A stretch of DNA of 64,000 nucleotides from Streptomyces sp. Q6 (GTDB taxonomy: Bacteria > Actinomycetota > Actinomycetes > Streptomycetales > Streptomycetaceae). Shown piece after piece: positions 8,245 to 18,133 of the stretch (its first letter is position 1; each line of letters opens with the position of its first letter). The stretch spans positions 7,688,001-7,752,000 of the forward strand of contig NZ_CP146022.1 in the NCBI RefSeq assembly GCF_036967205.1. The letters are read 5' to 3'. The translations under genes and the position numbers were made by a program. The notes beneath the pieces are model-generated. The model was given only the letters and a program-made list of their open reading frames with translations, was not told where the DNA came from and made no database searches.

Positions 8245-9105
8245 TTACGGAGCCACCAGGAGCGAGTCCCGGACGTGGGTGTCCAGTGCCGCGTGCATCG
8301 CGTCGGCGCCACCGCCGGAGCCGTCCGCCAGGACCTGCGTCGCCAGGCCGTCGATCAGAGCGGTCAGCGTCAACGCCGCCGCCTCCGGATCGACCTCCGC
8401 GCGGAACACGCCCTGCGCCACCCCTCTGCGGACGACGTCGGCGACGGTCTCCCGCCACTGCCGGTAGTACTCGGCGTGCAGCCGGCCCACCGCGGTGGAG
8501 CGCGCGGCCTCGGCCCACAGGTCGAGCCAGACCGCCCACTGGACGCGCTGCTGCTCGGTGCGTGGCGTCTGGAGCTCGATGAGCTGACGCAGTTCCACCG
8601 CCGCGTCGTCCGCGTCGGCGACCAGCGCGGCGCGCCGCGCGGTGTCCTCGTCCATGCACCAGCGCACCGCTGCTTCGAGCAGGTCGGCGCGGCCGGGGAA
8701 GTGGTAGTGGATCGCCGCGGTACTGGTGGCGCAGGCACGGGCGATGTCCGCGACCCGCACCGCGTGGAAGCCGTGCTCGGCGATGAGCCGGACCGTCGCG
8801 CGGACGATCTGGAGCGGCCGCCCGCCCGCGACGGACTCGACGGGCTCCATGACGGGCGCCGCCTCTTCGCGGGGCCGCGACCCGAGGAGCCGGCCCACGT
8901 CGATCCGGCCCTCGTCGGCGATCCGTGCCAGCTCCGCCACCGTGAAGCGGCGGGTGCCGCTCAGTGAGCGGGACAGCTTGGACGGGTCCATGACGATACG
9001 GCGCGCGAACTCGCGCTGGCTGACGCCCGCGGCCGTGATGACATCACGGACGCGGGCTGCGGTGTCGGCGCCGGACGCGCCGACGGGGACGTCGTCGGTT
9101 TCCAC
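8245..9105 (-). CDS. XRE-TetR fusion regulator of the carnitine operon
   Basis: A 286-residue protein with two DNA-binding modules. Residues about 12-75 form an XRE/lambda-repressor type helix-turn-helix ([20 protein letters not shown] then [10 protein letters not shown]). Residues about 95-145 form a TetR helix-turn-helix ([20 protein letters not shown] followed by [13 protein letters not shown]), followed by a TetR ligand domain to the end. It lies 110 bp upstream of the BKACE gene on the same strand. A 9-bp-arm palindrome sits 19 bp before its start. Autoregulation and control of the carnitine genes are inferred; the ligand could be carnitine or a metabolite. Confidence 0.85.
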   Translation of the reverse strand: METDDVPVGASGADTAARVRDVITAAGVSQREFARRIVMDPSKLSRSLSGTRRFTVAELARIADEGRIDVGRLLGSRPREEAAPVMEPVESVAGGRPLQIVRATVRLIAEHGFHAVRVADIARACATSTAAIHYHFPGRADLLEAAVRWCMDEDTARRAALVADADDAAVELRQLIELQTPRTEQQRVQWAVWLDLWAEAARSTAVGRLHAEYYRQWRETVADVVRRGVAQGVFRAEVDPEAAALTLTALIDGLATQVLADGSGGGADAMHAALDTHVRDSLLVAP

Positions 9106-9123
9106 GGGGAACGACCCTAACCA

Positions 9124-9146
9124 CGTGTTGAGCAGAACTCAACACG
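9124..9146. promoter_or_regulatory. Palindromic operator before the XRE-TetR gene
   Basis: Perfect 9-bp arms CGTGTTGAG and CTCAACACG are separated by CAGAA. The site lies 19-41 bp upstream of the regulator start codon, where it would overlap the promoter or transcription start. It fits autorepression. Confidence 0.65.
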
Positions 9147-9176
9147 AGGGCGTCAAACTCCCTGAAGAAGGCGGCA

Positions 9177-9212
9177 TTGCGCTGCTGACTGGCACATCAG
9201 TCAGCAGCGCAA
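9177..9212 (-). terminator. 15-bp perfect inverted repeat overlapping the GH5-like gene stop
   Basis: TTGCGCTGCTGACTG and its exact complement flank a 6-nt loop. On the minus strand the glycosidase stop codon (9197-9199) falls inside this structure, so the hairpin includes the last codons. The likely role is termination between the glycosidase and the XRE-TetR gene, with no T-tract. An operator role cannot be excluded. Confidence 0.6.
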
Positions 9213-10474
9213 CGCGCACCGAGCGACCGGCCTCCCGCACCGTGGTCAGGGGTGACGACCTCGGTGATCCCGCGCGCCGCGAGATGCTCCGCGTCGTCGG
9301 CGCGGCTCGCGAGGACCACCGTCGGACGCACCCCCTCCGCGGCCAGCGCGGCGAACGCCTCGAAGACCGGACCGCCCGGCGCGCACACCGAGCGGCGCGG
9401 CGCCGTCGCGTCGTCACCCGCGTCCACCACGAGCGCGGTGGTGCGCGGCGCGGGGGAGTGGACACGCCCGCGCCACTCGGCGGCGATCCCGGCGACCGCC
9501 TTCCCCGCCGGCTTCACCGTGCCGTCGTTCGTCAACAGGCCCAGCGAATACTCCAGTTCGGGAAAGTCGGCCAGGTCCCGCGACACGTCGTGCGAGCACC
9601 ACCACGTGATGCCCCACAGATCGGGGCAGTCGAGGACCGCGTCGATCGTCGCCTCCGTGAACCGGTGCGCGTGCTCCGCCGGGATCAGCGGCTGCGGCGC
9701 CCCGACCTCCTGCAACCACACCGGCCTGTGCGGATCGTCCGCCCACGCCTTCGACAGCTCGACGAGATAGGCCGCGTGCCCGTACGTCGCCGGACCGTCC
9801 TTGCCGTACCGCTGCGCCGTCCCGTTGAACACCCACGAATGGACCGCCGTCAGCGCTCCGAGGCGTGCCGCGTGCGCCGGGGTGAACGGCTGGTCGTCCT
9901 GGTACCACGACGCGTCGTACTCCGCGTGCAGATGCGTGCGGCCCGGCGCCCCCTCCTCGCACGCGGCGAGCACCCTCTCCAGCCAACTCCCCGCCTGGGC
10001 CGAGGAGATGCGGTCCGGGTCCGGATGCGGCGGCCCCGCCGCGAACTGGGCGATCTCGTTGCCGATCGTCATCCCGATGAAGTTCGGCCGGTCCGCGAGC
10101 GCCGCCGCCAGCGTCCGCAGGTACTCCGCCTGCGCGGCCACCACGTCCGGGTCGGTGAACAGATTGCGCCGGTGCCAGGTCCGCGTCCACGCGGGCAGGA
10201 AGTCGAAGCTGGACAGATGCCCCTGGAGCCCGTCCACGTTCACGTCGAGACCGCGTTCACCGGCCGCGTCCGCCAGGGCGACGAGCTGCTCCACCGCGCG
10301 CGGCCTGATCAGGGACCGATTGGGCTGGAACACCGGCCACAGCGGGAACACCCGCACATGGTCGACACCCAGCGACGCGATCGCGTCGAGATCGGCGCGC
10401 ACGGCATCGAGGTCGAAGTCCAGCCAGTGATGGAACCACCCCTGAGAGGGGGTGTAATTGACGCCGAAACGCAT
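9197..10474 (-). CDS. GH5-like cytoplasmic glycoside hydrolase
   Basis: A 425-residue TIM-barrel glycosidase without signal peptide. It starts MRFGVNYTPSQGWFHHW, carries the acid/base motif FIGMTIGNEIAQF and a probable nucleophile in VWLQEVGAPQP, and resembles GH5-type beta-mannosidase or glucosidase families (clan GH-A). The last 75 residues look unrelated to catalysis. It is divergently arranged with the LacI gene at 10662, across a region with a LacI-type half palindrome, so sugar-responsive repression is likely. The exact substrate is not determinable. Confidence 0.8.
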   Translation of the reverse strand: MRFGVNYTPSQGWFHHWLDFDLDAVRADLDAIASLGVDHVRVFPLWPVFQPNRSLIRPRAVEQLVALADAAGERGLDVNVDGLQGHLSSFDFLPAWTRTWHRRNLFTDPDVVAAQAEYLRTLAAALADRPNFIGMTIGNEIAQFAAGPPHPDPDRISSAQAGSWLERVLAACEEGAPGRTHLHAEYDASWYQDDQPFTPAHAARLGALTAVHSWVFNGTAQRYGKDGPATYGHAAYLVELSKAWADDPHRPVWLQEVGAPQPLIPAEHAHRFTEATIDAVLDCPDLWGITWWCSHDVSRDLADFPELEYSLGLLTNDGTVKPAGKAVAGIAAEWRGRVHSPAPRTTALVVDAGDDATAPRRSVCAPGGPVFEAFAALAAEGVRPTVVLASRADDAEHLAARGITEVVTPDHGAGGRSLGARCAAD

Positions 10475-10600
10475 CGTGGAATTCCCGCTCCTCGAAGACC
10501 GGTGGGCCCGCGACGATCGTGAGCCACCCTGAAGCGGCCCGTCAACAGGGCCTCACAGCAAGGGAATCGACCGCCCGCGTGCCCTCTTGTCGAACCAGCT

Positions 10601-10612
10601 ACAGCGCTTTAG
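10601..10612. promoter_or_regulatory. LacI-type operator candidate
   Basis: ACAGCGCTTTAG resembles the LacI/GalR-family core AAAGCGCTTT around a central AGCGCT. It lies 50 bp before the LacI start and 127 bp before the GH5-like start, in the shared divergent region 10475-10661. Nothing else notable is visible in that gap. Confidence 0.4.
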
Positions 10613-10661
10613 TGTGCTCTGCACTCAAGTGGTTGCGCCAGGTTTCGGCAGGAGGTCCCTC

Positions 10662-11703
10662 GTGCCCCGCGGTCCGGTCGGACGCCCCACCATCAAGGAC
10701 ATCGCCCGGCAGGCCGGCGTCTCCGAGAGCGCCGTCTCCTTCGCGCTCAACGGCAGGCCCGGTGTCTCCGAAGCCACCCGCGCCCGGGTGCGGCGCGTCG
10801 CCGACGCGCTCGGCTGGCGGCCCAGCGCCGCCGCCCGCGCCCTGTCCGGCGAGGGCCCCGCCACCATCGGACTCGTGCTCGCCCGGCCCGCCGGCACCCT
10901 CGGCGTCGAGTCGTTCTTCCTCCAACTCGTCTCCGGCATCCAGGAAGCGCTCTCCCCGCGCCACTTCGGACTGCTCTTCCAGGTCGTCGAGGACATCGAC
11001 GCCGAGTGCGACGCCTACCGCCGCTGGTGGGCCGAGCACCGCGTCGACGGCGTCCTCGTCGTCGACCCGCGCGCCACCGACCCGCGCCTGCCCCTCCTGG
11101 ACGCGCTCGGACTCCCGGCCGTCGTCATCGGCTCGCTTCCCCCGGCGACGACGGCACGGGCCACCCCGTATCGCCAACCTGTGGGCCGACGACGCCCGCG
11201 CCATGGCCGGCGTCGTCGACCGCCTCCACGCGCTCGGCCACCGCCGCATCGCCCACATCGCGGGCCCGCCGGACCTCGCGCACACCCGCCGCCGCGTCGA
11301 CGCGCTGCGCACCGAGGCCGCGCGGCGCGGCATCGACGCCCACTCCCTGACCACTGACTACTCCGAGACCGAGGGCGCCAAGACCACCTGCGATGTCCTC
11401 GACGCCACCACCCCGCCCACCGCGATCGTCTACGACAACGACGTCCTGGCCGTCGCCGGCCTCGGCGTCGCCGCCGGACGCGGCATCCCCGTACCGGACC
11501 GGCTGTCCCTCGTCGCCTGGGACGACTCGGTGCTGTGCCGCTCCACCCACCCCGCGCTCACCGCCCTCGTCCGCGACACCGCGGCGTTCGGGCGACGGGC
11601 CGCGGCGGAACTCCTCGCCCTCCTCGACGGCGGCCCCGCCCGCCGGGTCGAGGACGCACTCCCGCACCTCCTGGAGCGCGGCTCGACCGCGCCCGCCCCC
11701 TGA
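10662..11703 (+). pseudogene. LacI-family regulator, reading frame broken near 11140-11170
   Basis: The start is GTG 10662, 5 nt after GGAGGT. The LacI helix-turn-helix reads GRPTIKDIARQAGVSESAVS with hinge GWRPSAAARALSG. The sugar-binding domain is intact up to PAVVIGSLPP, then continues in another frame with IANLWADDARAMAGVVDRLH to the end at 11703. The shift equals two missing bases: adding one G after CCCCCGG and one in CACGGG gives a smooth 347-residue protein, normal for the family. It is flanked by GH5-like and GH84 genes, which it probably represses. True decay and assembly error cannot be told apart here. Confidence 0.75.
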
Positions 11704-11747
11704 ACCACCGGAACCGCCACCTCCCCACCCCACTCTGGAGGCGCCCC

Positions 11748-13688
11748 ATGACCCCCGCCCGAAGAACCCTCAAGGCCGCGACCGCCGCCGCCCTGCTCCT
11801 CGCCGCCTCGCTCGGCGCCGTCCCCCACGCCACGGCCGCCGCCGCGCCGGAACCGCAGGCCCTCCCGACCGTCTCGCCGACCCCGCAGCACCTCGCCCGC
11901 GCGGGCGCCGACGTCCCGCTCCCCGCCCGCGTCGAGCTCGTCGTCGCCGACACCACGGACACCGCGGCCCGCGCGCTCGTCACCGAGATCCTCAGGGACC
12001 ACGGCGTACGGCGGGTCGAGGTGACGCGGAAGGCCTCCGGCCGGGCCCCGCTCACCGTCCTGCTCGGCCCGGCCACCCGCCCCGACCTCGCCCGCGCCCT
12101 GCGCGGCACCGACGTCCCCGCGCACGCCGAGGGCTACGCGCTGCGCGCCACGCCCGGCACCGTCGCCCTCGGCGGCACCGACGCCACCGGCCAGTTCTAC
12201 GCGGCCCAGACGCTGCGCCAACTGATCACCGCCCGGCACGCCGTCGCCGGGGCCTCGGTCTCCGACTTCCCGTCGATGCGGCTGCGCGGGTCCATCGAGG
12301 GCTTCTACGGACCGCCGTGGACCACCGCCGAACGCCTCGACCAGATGGACTTCCTCGGCGAGGTCAAGTCCAACACGTACGTGTACGCGCCCAAGGACGA
12401 CCCGTACCACCGGGACAAGTGGCGCGACCCGTACCCCGCCGACAAGCTCAAGGAGCTCGCGGACCTCGTCGACCGGGCCGCGGCCAACCACGTCCGCTTC
12501 ACGTTCGCCGTCTCGCCCGGCGGCTCCATCTGCTACTCGGACCCGGCCGACGTGCGGGCCCTCACCGCCAAGCTCCAGGCCCTGTACGACCTGGGCGTCC
12601 GCTCCTTCTCCGTGCCGCTCGACGACATCAGCTACACGAAGTGGAACTGCGCGGGCGACGCCACGGCGTTCGGCGCGCCCGGCCGCGGTCCCGCCGCCCA
12701 GGCCCAGGTCGGCCTCCTGAACACCGTCCAGCGGGACTTCGTCGCCGCCCACGACGGCACCAACCCCCTCCAGATGGTGCCCACCGAGTACGGCGACCTC
12801 ACCGACACCGCGTACAAGCAGGAGATCCGCGCCCACCTCGACCCGGCCGTCGAAGTGATGTGGACCGGCACCGACGTCGTCCCGCCGGAGATCACCGACT
12901 CCCAGGCGCGGCAGGCCTCCCAGCTGTTCGGCCGCAAGGTCTTCGTCTGGGACAACTACCCGGTCAACGACTTCGGCCGCACCGCGGGACGCCTCCTCCT
13001 CGCCCCCTACGACAAGCGCGAGGCCGGCCTCTCCGACAACCTCAGCGGCCTCGTCTCCAACCCCATGAACCAGGAAGCGGCCAGCAAGCTCGCCGTGTTC
13101 ACCATGTCCGACTTCGCGTGGAACGACCGCGGCTACGACCGCACCCGCTCCGCCCGCCAGTCGGCCCTGCACCTCGCGGGCGGCGACGCGCGGGTCGCCG
13201 ACGCCGTCCAGGTCTTCGTCGACCTGAACCACATGGCGCCCACCTTCGGCTCGACCCCGTGGCAGCCCCAATCACCGCTGCTCGCAGCCGAGTTGACCGC
13301 CTTCTGGAAGACGTACGACACGGACCCCGAAGCCGCGGTCCGCTCCTTCGCCCCGACGGCCACCACCATCGAACGCACCCCGTCCGTCCTGCGCGCCGGC
13401 GTCCCCGACCAGCTCTTCCTCCACGACGCCGACCGCTGGCTGACCGCCACCGAGCACTGGGGCGCGGCCCTGCGCCACGGCCTCGCCGCGCTCAAGGCCC
13501 TCGCCGCCCAGGACCGGGCCGCGGCGGAAGCGGCCCGCAAGGCGATGGACTCCGAGGCCGACACCGCCGCCCGCATCACGGTCGACCCGGCCGAACACCA
13601 CCAACTGGGCCCCGTCAAGATCGCCGACCCCTACCTCCAGGACTTCGTCACGAAGGTCGACGCGCTGCACGACGCCACCGCGTCGTAG
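11748..13688 (+). CDS. Secreted GH84 beta-N-acetylglucosaminidase (hyaluronidase family)
   Basis: A 646-residue secreted enzyme. A signal peptide (MTPARRTLKAATAAALLLAA onward to an ATAAAAPEP cleavage region) is followed by a GH20b-like N domain, then the GH84 barrel from LRGSIEGFYGPPWT. The catalytic Asp pair is residues 292-293 in VPLDDISYTKWN. A helical domain ends the protein; the carbohydrate-binding and F5/8 modules of clostridial NagH are absent. ATG 11748 has GGAGG upstream at 11737-11741, 45 nt after the LacI stop, so it is probably co-transcribed. Expected to release terminal beta-GlcNAc from glycans outside the cell. Confidence 0.9.
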   Translation: MTPARRTLKAATAAALLLAASLGAVPHATAAAAPEPQALPTVSPTPQHLARAGADVPLPARVELVVADTTDTAARALVTEILRDHGVRRVEVTRKASGRAPLTVLLGPATRPDLARALRGTDVPAHAEGYALRATPGTVALGGTDATGQFYAAQTLRQLITARHAVAGASVSDFPSMRLRGSIEGFYGPPWTTAERLDQMDFLGEVKSNTYVYAPKDDPYHRDKWRDPYPADKLKELADLVDRAAANHVRFTFAVSPGGSICYSDPADVRALTAKLQALYDLGVRSFSVPLDDISYTKWNCAGDATAFGAPGRGPAAQAQVGLLNTVQRDFVAAHDGTNPLQMVPTEYGDLTDTAYKQEIRAHLDPAVEVMWTGTDVVPPEITDSQARQASQLFGRKVFVWDNYPVNDFGRTAGRLLLAPYDKREAGLSDNLSGLVSNPMNQEAASKLAVFTMSDFAWNDRGYDRTRSARQSALHLAGGDARVADAVQVFVDLNHMAPTFGSTPWQPQSPLLAAELTAFWKTYDTDPEAAVRSFAPTATTIERTPSVLRAGVPDQLFLHDADRWLTATEHWGAALRHGLAALKALAAQDRAAAEAARKAMDSEADTAARITVDPAEHHQLGPVKIADPYLQDFVTKVDALHDATAS

Positions 13689-13751
13689 CCGCACGCCAGG
13701 TCAGGGCGCCGCGGCCGGGCGTACGGCGTGTTCCCCGCCTGTGAAGAGTGT

Positions 13752-13772
13752 CCATGGTGCTGCTCACCATGG
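13752..13772. repeat. Short inverted repeat downstream of GH84 gene
   Basis: CCATGGTG and CACCATGG flank CTGCT, 63 bp after the GH84 stop. It could act as a weak terminator or be part of the 5' region of the lost ABC operon that follows. Nothing decides between them. Confidence 0.35.
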
Positions 13773-13831
13773 GTGGTGACCCCCCAGGGCGGGTGCTCTG
13801 TGTTCGCGCTGAGCACCAGGGGGATCCCACG

Positions 13832-14073
13832 AGCTCCACACGCCGTACGCTCACCGCCCTCGCCGCCGTGGCCCTGCCCGCCGCCACGGCGGCGCCATCG
13901 CACGCGCACTGGCGTACGAGCCCGAAGTCCTCCTGAGGGACGAGCCGTTCGCGGCGGTCGACGCCCAGACCCGCGCCGACCTGGAGGACCTGGTCCGCGG
14001 ACCGTGGCGCGAGCGCGGCACGACGGTCCTGTTCATCACCCACGACATCGACGAGGCCGTGTCCCCGCCCTGA
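13832..14073 (+). pseudogene. Collapsed ABC-importer remnant (lipoprotein start joined to ATPase segment)
   Basis: From 13832 one frame reads STRRTLTALAAVALPAATAA, which looks like the start of a solute-binding protein signal peptide. At about 13897 another frame reads IARALAYEPEVLLRDEPFAA and continues through VLFITHDIDEAV, the Walker B, D-loop and H-loop region of a nitrate/sulfonate/taurine ABC ATPase. Walker A, signature motif, permease and the ATPase C-terminus are missing. This looks like an internal deletion in an SsuB/TauB-type operon. The ATPase part is clear; the signal-peptide part is less so. Confidence 0.6.
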
Positions 14074-14220
14074 TCAGGGAGCCCGAGCCGAGGGACGAGA
14101 CGCCCGAGAAGGTGGGGCAGTGGTGCGCGCCGCGGTCGTGCGCGCCGGTGCGCGCTCCGCCCGTACCCGGGCCCGCGCACTCCTGACCGGCTTACCTCAC
14201 GCACCCCCGAATGGCTTAAC

Positions 14221-15984
14221 GTGTGGCGCGTGGACAGTCAGGGGAAGCGGGCGGTTCGGCTGCGCCTGACCGCGGCCGCGGCCCTCGCCGGCGTATCGGG
14301 TGCGGCCGGTTCATGGGCGTACGCGCGCAGCGGTGCGTCCGCGTCCGACCTGGTGCGCGACCTCGCCGTCGGCTGGGCGTACGTGGTCGCCGGGATCATG
14401 GCCTGGAAGCGCAGGCCCGCCAACCACACCGGCCGCCTCATGGTCGCCGAGGGCATCACGTGGTTCCTCGGCAACCTCCAGGGCACCGCGATCCCGGTCC
14501 TCTTCACCTTCGGGGCCTGGTGGGAAGCGCTGAACATGGCGGTGCTCCTGCACCTCGTGCTCTCGTTCCCCGAGGGCCGCCTCACCACCGTCCTCACCCG
14601 CCGCCTCGTCCAGTTCGCGTACGGGCTCGTCGCCGTCGGCGGTCTAGTGCGCACGCTCCTGTTCGACCCGGCGACCGACACCGGCGCGACCTATCTGGAC
14701 TGCGCCTCCTGCGGCCCCAACCTCTTCTTCGTCCCCGGCTGGCACGGCCTGTTCGACACCTTCGACGCCGTGTACCACGCGATCGGCTGGGTGATCTCCG
14801 CCGTCGCGGCCGTCGCCGTCGTGCAGCGCTGGCGGCACGCCTCCGCCGCCCGCCGCAGGGCCCTGCTGCCGGCCTGGTTCGGGATCGGCGTCGCCGTCGC
14901 GTTCCTGATGTGGGACATGCTCTTCTACGTCGTGCCGTGGTTCGGCGAGGTCGGCTCGCTCGCCGAACAGGCCGTGTACCTGATGTCCGACCTGGCCCAG
15001 GTCGCCGTCCCCTTCGCCTTCCTCGGCGGCCTCCTGCGCATGCACCTGCAACGCGCCGAGGTCAGCGGTCTCGTCATCGACGTCGGCACCGACCCCGACC
15101 CGTCCAAGGTCCGCGAGGCACTGGTCCGCGTCCTCGGCGACCCGACGCTGCGGCTCGGACTGTGGCGCGAGGAGAAGGGCGCCTACGTCGACGGGTCGGG
15201 CCGCGAGGTCTCCGCCGACGGCGCCGGACGCACCCCGGTCCGCGCCTCCGACGGTCGGCAGCTCGCCCTGCTGCACCACGACCCGGCCCTCGCCGACGAC
15301 CCCGAACTCCTCGAATCCACCGCCGCCGCGCTCCGCCTCGCCCTGGAGAACGTCTGGCTGCGCACCCGCGCCAAGGACGTCGCCACCCGCATCGTGCAGG
15401 CCGCCGACGCCGAGCGCGGCCGCCTGGAGCGCGACCTGCACGACGGCGCCCAGACCCGCCTCGTCTTCGCCCTGATGTCCGTACGACGGGTGCAGCGCGG
15501 CCTCGCCGACCACCCGGACCCCGCGCTGCGCGAGGCCGCCGACGAGGCCGAGTCGAGCCTGCGCCTGGCCATCGACGAACTGCGCGGCATCGCCCAGGGC
15601 ATCCACCCCGCCGTCCTCACCCGCGACGGCCTCGCCGCCGCGCTCGGCGCCCTCGCGAAGGAGGCCGCGCTGCCCGTCGTCGTCGCGGCCGAGCCCCGGC
15701 GCTACGACCCGCTGGTCGAGAGCACCGCGTACTTCACCGTCTGCGAGGCCCTCTCCAACGCGGCCAAGCACGCCCGGGCCCGTGCCGTCAGCGTCTCGGC
15801 CCGGCATCTCGACGGCCGGCTCGTCGTCGAGACCGTGGACGACGGCATCGGCGGCGCCGACACCGCGCGCGGCACCGGCCTGCGCGGCCTCGCCGACCGG
15901 CTCGCGGCCGTCGACGGCGTACTGCACATACACAGTCCCGCCGGTGGCGGGACCAGGATCAGGGCGGAGCTTCCGTGCGGGTGA
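14221..15984 (+). CDS. Membrane sensor histidine kinase (NarL/LiaS-type, HisKA_3)
   Basis: A 587-residue kinase with about seven membrane segments in residues 10-275, then a GAF-like linker. The HisKA_3 motif ERGRLERDLHDGAQTRLVF places the phospho-accepting His near residue 407. The HATPase_c domain shows EALSNAAKHARA and DDGIGGAD, with GTGLRGLADRLAAVDG. The start is taken as GTG 14221 (a GTG at 14230 is equally possible); no ribosome site is visible, so translation may be leaderless. It overlaps the response regulator gene by 10 nt. The stimulus is unknown. Confidence 0.9.
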   Translation: MWRVDSQGKRAVRLRLTAAAALAGVSGAAGSWAYARSGASASDLVRDLAVGWAYVVAGIMAWKRRPANHTGRLMVAEGITWFLGNLQGTAIPVLFTFGAWWEALNMAVLLHLVLSFPEGRLTTVLTRRLVQFAYGLVAVGGLVRTLLFDPATDTGATYLDCASCGPNLFFVPGWHGLFDTFDAVYHAIGWVISAVAAVAVVQRWRHASAARRRALLPAWFGIGVAVAFLMWDMLFYVVPWFGEVGSLAEQAVYLMSDLAQVAVPFAFLGGLLRMHLQRAEVSGLVIDVGTDPDPSKVREALVRVLGDPTLRLGLWREEKGAYVDGSGREVSADGAGRTPVRASDGRQLALLHHDPALADDPELLESTAAALRLALENVWLRTRAKDVATRIVQAADAERGRLERDLHDGAQTRLVFALMSVRRVQRGLADHPDPALREAADEAESSLRLAIDELRGIAQGIHPAVLTRDGLAAALGALAKEAALPVVVAAEPRRYDPLVESTAYFTVCEALSNAAKHARARAVSVSARHLDGRLVVETVDDGIGGADTARGTGLRGLADRLAAVDGVLHIHSPAGGGTRIRAELPCG

Positions 15985-16619
15985 TCGTGGCCGAGGACTC
16001 GGCACTCCTTCGGCAGGGGATCGTGCGGCTGCTCACCGACGAGGGCGTCGACGTGGTCGCTGAGTGCGCCGACACCGCACCGCTCCTCGCCCTGGTCGCC
16101 GAGCTCGCGCCCGACGTGGTGCTCCTCGACATCCGGATGCCGCCCACCCACACCGACGAGGGCCTGGTCGCGGCGGCCGTGCTGCGCGAGCGGCACCCCG
16201 GCACCGGTGTCCTGCTGCTGTCCCAGTACGTGGAGAGCAGCTCGACGGTCCAGGCGCTCGCCGAGCGGCCCGAGGGCTTCGGCTACCTGCTCAAGGAACG
16301 CGTCGCCGACATCGACGAGCTGAGCGGCGCGCTGAAGCGGGTGGCGGCGGGCGAGACCGTGCTCGACCCGCAGGTGGTGGCCCGCCTGATGGACGCGCCG
16401 CGCCCGCCCGGGCCCCTCGACGAACTCACCGGCCGTGAGCGGGACGTGCTGTCCCTCATGGCCGAGGGCCGCTCGAACGAGGCCATCGCGCAGAAACTGG
16501 TCATCGGCGGCAAGACGGTCGAGACCCATGTCCGCAACATCTTCGGCAAGCTCCGCCTGGAGCCCGACCTGCTGGAACACCGGCGGGTCATGGCCGTGCT
16601 CACGTACCTGCGCGGCTGA
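15975..16619 (+). CDS. LuxR/NarL-family response regulator, partner of the kinase
   Basis: A 214-residue regulator. The receiver domain begins MRVIVAEDSALLRQGIVRLL, with the phosphorylated Asp near residue 52 in VVLLDIRMPP and the conserved Lys in YLLKERV. The C-terminal LuxR helix-turn-helix is LTGRERDVLSLMAEGRSNEA followed by IAQKLVIGGKTVETHV. The GTG start lies inside the kinase gene (10-nt overlap), so the two are translationally coupled. The 16753-16768 inverted repeat and 16784-16818 direct repeat just downstream are possible targets. Confidence 0.93.
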   Translation: MRVIVAEDSALLRQGIVRLLTDEGVDVVAECADTAPLLALVAELAPDVVLLDIRMPPTHTDEGLVAAAVLRERHPGTGVLLLSQYVESSSTVQALAERPEGFGYLLKERVADIDELSGALKRVAAGETVLDPQVVARLMDAPRPPGPLDELTGRERDVLSLMAEGRSNEAIAQKLVIGGKTVETHVRNIFGKLRLEPDLLEHRRVMAVLTYLRG

Positions 16620-16643
16620 CGTACAGCAAGAGGTTCCGGCTGT

Positions 16644-16712
16644 CCGCTCCGCTGGACGACGTCGTTTCCCCCGTTTTCCCCCGTGGTCCCCCGTACGCCG
16701 TCCGCGGAGCGG
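16644..16712. repeat. CCCCCGT repeats framed by a 9-bp inverted repeat
   Basis: CCGCTCCGC (16644-16652) and its complement GCGGAGCGG (16704-16712) enclose three CCCCCGT units. The region begins 25 nt after the response regulator stop and may act as its terminator. A similar CCCCCGT cluster follows the LuxR gene at 51675. Confidence 0.45.
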
Positions 16713-16783
16713 TGCCGGATCTCCACAGTAGGCAGGCCGGGGGAGCGGGACATCAGGGCCAACCCTGAGATGTGGAACCGACA

Positions 16784-16818
16784 GTCCCTCTTTGATCGCG
16801 TCATGTCCCTCTTTGATC
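16784..16818. repeat. 14-bp direct repeat spaced two helical turns
   Basis: GTCCCTCTTTGATC occurs at 16784-16797 and again at 16805-16818, a 21-bp period. A TCAGGG/CCCTGA inverted repeat lies just before (16753-16768). Identical copies on one face of the helix, 13 bp before a likely -35 element, suggest a regulator binding as tandem dimers. Confidence 0.5.
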
Positions 16819-16830
16819 ACCCAGAGGCTC

Positions 16831-16883
16831 TTCCCAGGCGCCGAAGCGCGGGTCTATAGTCCAAAACTAGCACTGCTAATTTT
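16831..16883 (+). promoter_or_regulatory. Promoter and TetR-like operator of the thiolase operon
   Basis: A -10 like TATAGT (16855-16860) is preceded by TTCCCA at 18-bp spacing. Right after it lies a near-perfect palindrome, AAAACTAGCA-C-TGCTAATTTT (16863-16883, one mismatch), covering the expected transcription start. The position suits a TetR-family repressor of acyl-CoA metabolism. No such regulator gene is adjacent. Confidence 0.6.
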
Positions 16884-16912
16884 GTTGTCGTCCCCGGAGC
16901 CTGGAGCCGCAC

Positions 16913-18100
<1,188 letters not shown>

Positions 18101-18133
18101 ACTCCCCTCACCAGCAAAGGACATCACGCACCC

